Shown: positions 6,253 through 11,403 of the stretch, in pieces
Layout: each line of letters starts with the position of its first letter
Position numbering within the stretch: the first letter of the stretch is position 1
NCBI GenBank assembly: GCA_029859555.1
Contig: JAOUCV010000043.1
Coordinates: forward strand, 1 to 11,403
Origin: Gammaproteobacteria bacterium
Lineage (GTDB): Bacteria; Pseudomonadota; Gammaproteobacteria; UBA9214
Reading direction: 5' to 3'
Length of the DNA stretch: 11,403 nt
Translations under genes and position numbers: made by a program
Notes under the pieces: model-generated
The model's input: only the letters and a program-made list of their open reading frames with translations
Databases searched by the model: none
Told to the model about the DNA's origin: nothing

Positions 6253-6773
6253 CCGGGAATCCGCCAGATTTTGACATGACGCAGCAAGCCGGACAGCTGC
6301 TGGATGCTATCGACCGACAGATTATCGTGGCCACGCAGGCGGGCCTGCCGCTGGTTGCAGCACCTTACGATGCACTGGCCGCGCAACTGGGTCTCGAAGT
6401 GGAGGATGTGCTTGCGAGGGTAGCCGCGATGCAGCAACGCGGTGTTATTCGCCGTATTGCTGCTGTGCCCAATCACTATGCGCTGGGGTATACGGAAAAT
6501 GGCATGTCAGTCTGGAATGTCAGTGATGCGCGGATCAGTGAACTGGGTCAGCAGGTGGGTGCGCTGGAGTATGTGAGTCACTGCTATCAGCGACCGCGGC
6601 ACCTGCCGTTGTGGTCGTACAACCTGTTTGCCATGGTGCATGGTCGCAGCCGTGAGGACGTTGAAACAAAGGTGATTGCTATTGCAAAGCTGCTGGGCGA
6701 GCACTGTCGTGGCCACGAAGTGCTTTACAGCAAGCGTATTCTCAAGAAAACCGGTTTGCGGATAAAGGGGTAG
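6249..6773 (+). CDS. nirH: Siroheme decarboxylase subunit NirH (Lrp/AsnC-like)
   Basis: The fourth siroheme decarboxylase subunit, 174 residues. The GTG start overlaps the nirG stop and has a strong AGGAG about 6 nt upstream. AGLPLVAAPYDALAAQLGL (31-49) is almost the same as the NirL segment. HCYQRPRHLP (111-120) with WSYNLFAMVHGR (122-133) is the NirL/NirH signature. The first 13 or so residues extend beyond the paralogs. Only 4 nt separate it from nirJ. Confidence 0.9.
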   Translation: MTGNPPDFDMTQQAGQLLDAIDRQIIVATQAGLPLVAAPYDALAAQLGLEVEDVLARVAAMQQRGVIRRIAAVPNHYALGYTENGMSVWNVSDARISELGQQVGALEYVSHCYQRPRHLPLWSYNLFAMVHGRSREDVETKVIAIAKLLGEHCRGHEVLYSKRILKKTGLRIKG

Positions 6774-6777
6774 ATCC

Positions 6778-7968
6778 ATGTTCAGAGTCTCTCAATACAT
6801 GCAGGAGCTGGTAAATCCTGCGCCGCTGCTGGAGCGCCGTACGCCACCGGGGCCAGTGGTGATCTGGAATCTGATCCGGCGCTGCAACCTCACCTGCAAG
6901 CACTGTTATTCGATATCAGCAGACATTGATTTCAAGGGTGAGTTGAACACCGAAGAAGTATTCACCGTGATGGATGACCTCAAGGGTTTTGGTGTGCCGG
7001 TATTGATATTGTCCGGTGGTGAGCCGCTATTGCGTCCTGATATATTTTCCATCTCGCAGCGTGCCAAGGACATGGGTTTCTATGTCGGTCTGTCGACCAA
7101 TGGTACGCTGATAGACCAGCACAATATTGATGCCATTGCCGGGATTGGCTATGACTATGTCGGTATCAGTATTGACGGTACTCAAAAAACGCACGACGAA
7201 TTCCGTCGCAAGCAGGGTGCTTTCGATGCTTCAATGGCAGGTATTCGCCTGTGCCGTGAGCACGATATAAAAGTTGGCATGCGCTTTACCATGACCGAGG
7301 ATAATGCAGCCGAGTTCCCGGAAATGCTGCAGTTGATGGAAGATGAAGGTGTCAACAAGTTTTATCTTTCGCATCTGAATTATGCCGGGCGCGGTAATCG
7401 TAATCGCGACAGCGATGTGCAGCTGCAAATAACCCGTCATACCATGGAGCAGTTATTTGAGACGGCGCTGCGGCACGCACAGCAAGGCGATGATCTCGAA
7501 TTTGTGACCGGCAACAATGATGCTGATGGTGTCTTCCTGTTGCAGTGGGTGAAGCAGCATTTCCCCGAGATGGCAGAGCATATCGCTGCAAAGCTGCGGC
7601 AATGGGGTGGTAACAGCTCCGGTGTCAATATTGCCAATATCGATAATCTTGGCGTCGTTCACCCGGATACTTTCTGGTGGCACTACAGTCTCGGCAGCGT
7701 GCGTGAGCGGCCGTTTTCCGAGATATGGACAGATACCTCCGATCCCATCATGCGTGGCCTGAAAGCCGCGCCACGACTGATTAAAGGCCGTTGCGGAACA
7801 TGCCGTTACTTTGATATATGCGGTGGAAATACCCGGGTGCGAGCAATGCAATTAAGCGGTGATCCCTGGGCAGAAGATCCGGCCTGTTATTTGACTGACG
7901 CAGAAATTAATGATGATAATAGCAATAGCGTGTCTGATGTGTCGCGGCAGCGAGCCAGTGTTTTTTGA
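6778..7968 (+). CDS. nirJ: Heme d1 biosynthesis radical SAM enzyme NirJ
   Basis: Cytoplasmic radical SAM protein of 396 residues acting on didecarboxysiroheme; it is known to process the C3 and C8 propionates on the way to the two oxo groups of heme d1. The radical SAM cluster motif is C36-x3-C40-x2-C43 in RRCNLTCKHCYS. SGGEPLLRPD (79-88) and STNGT (106-110) are the SAM-binding strands. The C-terminal SPASM-like region has C339, C342, C348 and C370 (GRCGTC, DICGG, DPACY), as expected for a second Fe-S cluster. The ATG at 6778 has AGGGG just upstream, overlapping the end of nirH. The length is normal for the family. The last 20 or so residues are Asn/Ser-rich and probably disordered. Confidence 0.96.
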   Translation: MFRVSQYMQELVNPAPLLERRTPPGPVVIWNLIRRCNLTCKHCYSISADIDFKGELNTEEVFTVMDDLKGFGVPVLILSGGEPLLRPDIFSISQRAKDMGFYVGLSTNGTLIDQHNIDAIAGIGYDYVGISIDGTQKTHDEFRRKQGAFDASMAGIRLCREHDIKVGMRFTMTEDNAAEFPEMLQLMEDEGVNKFYLSHLNYAGRGNRNRDSDVQLQITRHTMEQLFETALRHAQQGDDLEFVTGNNDADGVFLLQWVKQHFPEMAEHIAAKLRQWGGNSSGVNIANIDNLGVVHPDTFWWHYSLGSVRERPFSEIWTDTSDPIMRGLKAAPRLIKGRCGTCRYFDICGGNTRVRAMQLSGDPWAEDPACYLTDAEINDDNSNSVSDVSRQRASVF

Positions 7969-7993
7969 ATGTTAATGAGATGGCGTCGTTAAT

Positions 7994-8548
7994 ATGAGTG
8001 AGAAAATAACCAATATAGACAAGCAGCCAGGTAACCCTGCTGACAAGAATGCTCCACGCGAGATGTTTCCTGAAGGTGATTCAATGGACCGCTTTGTGCG
8101 CGTATTTGAAGCGAGCGCACGTCGCTGGGAGCTGATTATCTATCCGGCCATGCTGGCATTTGTAGTGCTGGCGGCCTACGGTTTCTTTCTTATCTACAGT
8201 CTGAGCAAGGATATTCATACGCTGGCCCGTGGCATGGATCCTGAGATGGGTAAACATCTCAGCCATATATCAGAGAGTGTTATTTACCTTTCCGAAAATG
8301 TACGCACCATGACACGTCGTGTTTACCATATGTCCGAGTCTGTTGAGGACATGGCGGAAAGAATGATTTCACTTGAGTACCTTGAGCCGATGCTGGTCAA
8401 TATGAATGGTATGAATGGTTCCATGGAAGGCATGAACCAGAATATGCGGACCATGAACCTGACCGGTGATGCTATTCGCTACGAAATGGGTAATATGAGT
8501 AACAGTATGCGTCCAATGGGCCGCATGAACAGTTTTATGCCGTGGTAG
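7994..8548 (+). CDS. Met-rich single-TM protein of unknown function, last gene of the nir operon
   Basis: I do not recognise a named function. The 184 residues have a disordered polar start (1-30), a conserved-looking segment DRFVRVFEASARRWELIIYP, one membrane helix (about 48-70), and then a helical tail with Met at regular spacing (HMSESVEDMAERM at 112-124). A Met/Asn-rich stretch follows (MNGMNGSMEGMNQNM, 137-151) and the end is RMNSFMPW. There are 23 Met in 184 residues. I recall similar small proteins ending in NSFMPW beside nir or cytochrome genes in beta- and gammaproteobacteria, sometimes mislabelled as translation factors; this is memory, not a search. The start may instead be the ATG at 8084, which has GAAGGTG upstream (154 residues). 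It lies 25 nt after nirJ, so it is probably co-transcribed. Possible roles are a membrane scaffold or metal handling for NirS assembly; both are speculative. Confidence 0.75.
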   Translation: MSEKITNIDKQPGNPADKNAPREMFPEGDSMDRFVRVFEASARRWELIIYPAMLAFVVLAAYGFFLIYSLSKDIHTLARGMDPEMGKHLSHISESVIYLSENVRTMTRRVYHMSESVEDMAERMISLEYLEPMLVNMNGMNGSMEGMNQNMRTMNLTGDAIRYEMGNMSNSMRPMGRMNSFMPW

Positions 8549-8575
8549 CCAGCCTGTTTGTGGCTGGGGCTTTCC
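8549..8575 (+). terminator. Possible weak terminator after the nir operon
   Basis: CCAGCC (8549-8554) and GGCTGG (8562-8567) form a 6-bp stem with a 7-nt loop right after the stop codon of the Met-rich protein. The tail is GGCTTTCC rather than a T run, so termination would be weak or Rho-assisted. Confidence 0.4.
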
Positions 8576-8785
8576 GGTTTCATGATAGTCGCAGGTGCAG
8601 AACGACATAGCGGGTGTGTAACAGCGTATTACTGCGATACCTTCAATTCCGTTCAATCCCGTTCAATCCCCCTGGCATCCTCCGCCAGAGAAAAACACAG
8701 CAGAATTTTCAAGTGATACGAACAGGTTGCTATCGTCTGCAGTGATGCATGCCGGGGCAGTTTGCCGGACAGGTGGGTATTTTCA
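8576..8785. other. Gene-free stretch upstream of the nirN remnant
   Basis: About 210 bp with stops in all plus-strand frames and no recognisable gene. If nirN was once intact, its cytochrome c domain should lie here, but no CxxCH motif can be read. The closest, VCSDAC in the remnant's frame near 8736-8753, is not one. The stretch holds a small tandem repeat and a hairpin, listed separately. Confidence 0.6.
8641..8688 (+). repeat. Three tandem 10-bp units followed by a small hairpin
   Basis: CTTCAATTCC, GTTCAATCCC and GTTCAATCCC lie head to tail at 8641-8670. Directly after them, CTGGC (8672-8676) and GCCAG (8684-8688) form a 5-bp stem with a 7-nt loop. The end of the unit looks superficially like the T-arm and 3' end of a tRNA, but no matching 5' acceptor strand is present. 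Confidence 0.55.
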
Positions 8786-9136
8786 GCTGATCCACTCTAC
8801 ATTTTTATGCTGTTCGAGGCGGGCGATCAGCCTGTCACCGTAGCGGATGGCGACACCGAATCTTTGGGGAAGCATGGTGACGGTGAGTGATATGCAGAAC
8901 CGGCAAGTGCTTGCGGAAAACAAAATGCTGCGACCGCAACCGGGCAAGGCCTCGGCGCATCTTGAATTCAGCCGTGACCGCCGCTACGCACTGATCAGTT
9001 TGTCGCAACCGGAGGGGCTCGGGTGGTGTTTGATGCGACCATACCGGAGCAGGTGAAGCGTATTCCCATGCGCAGGTTATCGGGTAAGTATCATGTTTTT
9101 AATAAAATTAACCGCTCTGGCGGAACCAGTCATCAA
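8786..9136 (+). pseudogene. nirN: Degenerate nirN remnant (dihydro-heme d1 dehydrogenase)
   Basis: NirN is the periplasmic cytochrome-d1-like dehydrogenase of the last heme d1 step, normally about 500 residues. Only pieces remain, in the correct order but in two frames. Piece A (8786-8857) has ADPLYIFMLFEAGDQPV, the start of the d1 propeller. Piece B (8847-8909, another frame) has MATPNLWGSMVTVSDMQ, from late in the propeller. Piece C (8922-9020, same frame as B) has RPQPGKASAHLEFSRDRRYA. Piece D (9023-9133, back in A's frame) has VVFDATIPEQVKRIP and ends GKYHVFNKINRSGGTSH. The A/B junction implies loss of some 200 or more codons, B/C a further loss of about 40, and C/D a one-base frameshift near 9021. 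No cytochrome c domain or start codon is seen. The matches are from memory of NirN sequences. No intact copy is in the window. Confidence 0.85.
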
Positions 9137-9240
9137 GTGCCAGTAACGGTTGCCGCGCGGCAAGGTGTTCAATCCGCGATTGGGCTATACTTGGCCTGTT
9201 GCCGAGGGTTCGATCAAAATAACTAACAAGGAGATCAGTC

Positions 9241-10116
9241 ATGTCATTCAGGATAATTGTGTTTGCAGTTGCATCTTCCATGATGATGTTGTCACCGGTC
9301 CAGGGCGAAGAGGGCCTGACCGAGAGCGCTTCGACCGAGGCGTCAGCACCGAGTGTTATGGAAGAGCGTATCCGGGCCTACCGTGAGTCGTTTGACCGTA
9401 AACGTGCGCAGGCAGAAAAACGTCACGAAGAAGCTGAAGAGCGCCACGAAGAGGCGCTGGCGCGCCACAAATCAATGCGGCCGGCACCGCCACCGCCACC
9501 GCAGGCAATGCGGCCGACACCGACACCGCCAGCGCAGGCAATGCGGCCGACACCGACACCGCCGGTTGCGGCACAGGAGAAACAATTGTCCGCGCGACAG
9601 CAAGCCATGCAGCAATTTCACGAAGAGCAACGGGCTTTTTTCAAAAAGCAGCAGCAAGAACGTGAGGCGCTGGCAGCAAAATGGCGTGAGGCCCGGCAGA
9701 AGTACCAGGAAGCGCGTATGGAAACCTACCTGAGAGAGCGGGAGGAGAAACTGGCGAATTATGAGAAGCGGCAGGAACAGATGCGTAACCAGGCAGAAGA
9801 CCAGCACAACTACCTGGTCGAGAACCAGGACGAGATCATGCAGCGCATACTGGAGCAGAAGGTTGAGGTTGCAAACCGGCATGAAGAACTGCGCAAGCAG
9901 GCCGACGCGCGACGCAAGAAAATGGTTGCTGCGCGTGCGGCGATGGCAGATATGACACCGCAGGAGAAAATGGCGTATATGCAGACACACCGGCAAGAGC
10001 TGTTTGCTGCCCCGGAGGGGATGCCGACTCGTATGCCGGGAGGCGAAGCCCGGCGACCGATGCCGCCATGGGCGCGACAGGCACCGCCGGCTGTGCCGGG
10101 AGCTCCCCAGCCCTGA
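9241..10116 (+). CDS. Secreted coiled-coil protein with Pro-rich repeats, unknown function
   Basis: I do not recognise this protein. It has 291 residues: a signal peptide (about 1-22, cleavage near VQG-EE), then a charged helix with a 7-residue RHEEA(E/L) repeat (about 41-77) placing His at regular intervals. Three 11-residue Pro-rich units follow (MRPAPPPPPQA, MRPTPTPPAQA, MRPTPTPPVAA; 80-112). A long Glu/Gln/Arg/Lys-rich helix (about 113-235) is very probably coiled coil, and the tail is Pro/Met-rich (258-291). There are no Cys residues and no heme motif. The start is firm: AAGGAG at 9228-9233, 7 nt before the ATG. It is separated from the nirN remnant by about 100 bp, so it probably has its own promoter; TATACT at 9186-9191 is a candidate -10 without a clear -35. 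A periplasmic structural, chaperone or metal-binding role is possible, but nothing proves it. Confidence 0.85.
   Translation: MSFRIIVFAVASSMMMLSPVQGEEGLTESASTEASAPSVMEERIRAYRESFDRKRAQAEKRHEEAEERHEEALARHKSMRPAPPPPPQAMRPTPTPPAQAMRPTPTPPVAAQEKQLSARQQAMQQFHEEQRAFFKKQQQEREALAAKWREARQKYQEARMETYLREREEKLANYEKRQEQMRNQAEDQHNYLVENQDEIMQRILEQKVEVANRHEELRKQADARRKKMVAARAAMADMTPQEKMAYMQTHRQELFAAPEGMPTRMPGGEARRPMPPWARQAPPAVPGAPQP
9475..9573 (+). repeat. Three 33-bp tandem repeats coding for Pro-rich units
   Basis: The units at 9475-9507, 9508-9540 and 9541-9573 each begin ATGCGGCCG and encode 11 residues of the form MRP-x-P-x-PP. The second and third units agree over their first 23 bases, while the first is more diverged. 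The in-frame unit length means copy number could change without breaking the gene. Confidence 0.85.
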
Positions 10117-10131
10117 TTGCCGGTTGCTGTT

Positions 10132-11250
10132 TCAGGATGACGGGGCGATGTCTGCCAGTCTGACGGGCAGGCGTCGAGCTCCCCAGCTTCCCGGTTTACT
10201 GTCAAATACACCGCTACAACGGCTGCCGCAGTGCTGGCAGCAGCCGTTGCTGTCCAGGTTCCATTCTGACAGCGTGTATTGCTGACGCCCGATCAGCAGA
10301 CCACCACAGCTGTGGCACCAGGTGCTGCTGCCCGTCTTGTCGATGACATTACCGGTGTAGGCGTAATGCACGCCGTTTTTTAATGCGATGCTGCGTGCCA
10401 GTGTCAGTGTCTCCGCCGGTGTGGCCGGTATATCCCGCATCTTCCAGTCCGGGTGAAATGCAGTAAAGTGCATAGGGACATCCGCTCCAAGGTTTTCCAC
10501 TACCCATTGCGTCATGGATTCCAGTTCCGTTTCGGAATCATTCTCACCGGGGATCAGCAGGGTGGTCAATTCAAGCCAGACATCGGTCTCCTGTTTCAGG
10601 TATATCAGTGTATCCAGTACCGGTTGCAGGTGCGCGCCGGTAATTTTCCAGTAGAACTTTTCTGAAAATGCCTTCAGGTCGATGTTGGCAGCATCTATAT
10701 AATCGAAAAATTCCCGGCGTGGCTTGTCACAGATATAGCCGGCGGTCACTGCCACTGTTTTGATGTCATATTCACGGCAGGCTATGGCCGTATCAATGGC
10801 ATATTCCATGAAGATGACCGGGTCGTTATAGGTAAAGGCAATACTTCGACAATTGAGTCTTGCTGCAACTGTGGCAATGGTTTCCGGTGAGGCGCTGTCT
10901 GCGAGGGTGTTGGTTTCGCGTGACTTGCTGATATCCCAGTTCTGGCAGAACTTGCAAGCCAGGTTGCAGCCGGCGGTACCAAATGACAGTGTCGGTGTGC
11001 CTGGCAGGAAATGATTCAGCGGTTTTTTTTCAACGGGGTCGACACAGTAGCCGCTGGAGCGACCGTAACTGGTCAGGACAATTTTTCCATTGTGGTTGGC
11101 GCGCACAAAGCACAGTCCACGCTGGCCTTCGTGCAGCTTGCAGGCACGTGGACAGACATCGCACATGACGCGCCCGTCATCAAGGCTGTGCCAGTAACGG
11201 GTTGCTGCTACAGCGTTTTCCGGTGATGCGGTTATGTCACTGTTTCCCAT
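10132..11250 (-). CDS. amrS: AmmeMemoRadiSam-type radical SAM enzyme AmrS
   Basis: A 372-residue radical SAM protein of the pyruvate-formate-lyase-activase-like AmrS family, whose substrate is not established. The N-terminal Cys cluster is MCDVCPRACKL (C30, C33, C37) with C47. YGRSSGYCVDPVEKKPLNHFLPG is the family hallmark. The radical SAM motif is C95-x3-C99-x2-C102 in GCNLACKFCQNWDIS. FTYNDPVIF and the NIDLKAF segment complete the core. A C-terminal zinc-ribbon-like pair (WCHSCGG and CCQHCGS) ends the protein. The ATG at 11250 is preferred; the frame extends to a TTG at 11304 with no better SD. Family members usually occur with Memo- and AMMECR1-type genes, which are not visible here. It converges on the coiled-coil gene with only 15 bp between stops. 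A link to denitrification is not shown. Confidence 0.88.
   Translation of the reverse strand: MGNSDITASPENAVAATRYWHSLDDGRVMCDVCPRACKLHEGQRGLCFVRANHNGKIVLTSYGRSSGYCVDPVEKKPLNHFLPGTPTLSFGTAGCNLACKFCQNWDISKSRETNTLADSASPETIATVAARLNCRSIAFTYNDPVIFMEYAIDTAIACREYDIKTVAVTAGYICDKPRREFFDYIDAANIDLKAFSEKFYWKITGAHLQPVLDTLIYLKQETDVWLELTTLLIPGENDSETELESMTQWVVENLGADVPMHFTAFHPDWKMRDIPATPAETLTLARSIALKNGVHYAYTGNVIDKTGSSTWCHSCGGLLIGRQQYTLSEWNLDSNGCCQHCGSRCSGVFDSKPGSWGARRLPVRLADIAPSS
10217..10249. repeat. 10-bp perfect inverted repeat in the 3' end of amrS
   Basis: CAACGGCTGC (10217-10226) and GCAGCCGTTG (10240-10249) can form a perfect 10-bp stem with a 13-nt loop. It falls within the codons for the C-terminal Cys-rich segment of AmrS. 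No T run follows on either strand, so it is not an intrinsic terminator as it stands. It may reflect codon choice around NGCCQHC. Confidence 0.5.
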
Positions 11251-11325
11251 AAACCAAGTGTAGTTGAGTTGCCGCTGTGCGCTATATTGTTCCGGCAAGA
11301 TCAAGCTGTAAATTTTGCGGGTAAA

Positions 11326-11403
11326 CTAGGCGCGTTTGTTGTGCTCCTGCTCGGCTTCTCGCGACGTCAGTCGGGCCAGCATGGAAAGTTCTTCGCTGAG
11401 TAG
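11326..11403 (-). CDS. C-terminal end of an unidentified gene (5' part outside window)
   Basis: From the right edge the minus strand is open for 25 codons before a TAG at 11326-11328, ending in ARLTSREAEQEHNKRA. The charged, helical composition looks protein-like, and the gene would end 75 bp before the AmrS ATG in the same direction, possibly in one operon. It is too short to identify, and a chance open frame is not excluded. Confidence 0.45.
   Translation of the reverse strand, partial: LLSEELSMLARLTSREAEQEHNKRA

Noticed and set aside
8649..8690. tRNA- or tmRNA-like 3' end (GTTCAATCC followed by TCCGCCA)
   Set aside because: No upstream acceptor strand complementary to ATCCTCC and no anticodon arm within the preceding 100 bp. 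The resemblance is limited to the repeated GTTCAATCC unit and a terminal CCA.
9150..9163. Palindrome TTGCCGCGCGGCAA as a terminator
   Set aside because: Only about 5 bp of stem remain once a loop is allowed, and no T run follows.
10099..10187. 12-bp direct repeat GAGCTCCCCAGC near 10100 and 10176
   Set aside because: Both copies are explained by coding sequence on opposite strands (Pro-rich tail and AmrS C-terminus). There are no other signs of a mobile element or att site.

Overview
The window is a denitrification locus built around cytochrome cd1 nitrite reductase (NirS) and the pathway that makes its heme d1 cofactor. Moderate GC, compact overlapping genes, FNR/DNR-type boxes, a REP-like palindrome and the family types suggest a proteobacterium, most likely a denitrifying (possibly sulfur-oxidising) gammaproteobacterium. 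The taxon is inferred, since no rRNA or other marker is present.

Layout. On the minus strand, nirS (2777 to 1107) is followed by a strong intrinsic terminator and then by a NapC/NirT-type membrane tetraheme cytochrome (944 to beyond the left edge). That protein has a C-terminal extension resembling an ethylbenzene-dehydrogenase-type heme-binding domain. About 440 bp of divergent regulatory DNA holds two FNR/DNR boxes, each about 31-32 bp centre to centre from a good -10 box, one facing nirS and one facing the plus-strand operon. That operon runs nirC, nirF, nirD, nirL, nirG, nirH, nirJ with overlaps or very short gaps, then a Met-rich single-TM protein of unknown function. Downstream lie a small repeat and hairpin region and the wreck of a nirN gene. 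Next comes a secreted coiled-coil, Pro-rich protein of unknown function. Converging on it from the right are an AmrS-type radical SAM gene and the last 25 codons of another gene.

How it fits together. NirDLGH decarboxylate siroheme, NirJ (radical SAM) processes two of its propionates, NirF acts late in the periplasm, and NirS receives heme d1 and reduces nitrite to NO. NirC is a small periplasmic c-type cytochrome, and the NirT-like protein would pass quinol electrons to periplasmic acceptors. nirE (the siroheme precursor methyltransferase) and an intact nirN (the final dehydrogenation) are not in the window.

Most worth checking: the nirN remnant in an otherwise intact pathway, the REP-like element that has become the N-terminal coding sequence of nirF, the NirT fusion, and the two uncharacterised proteins (Met-rich membrane and coiled-coil/Pro-rich) beside the cluster.
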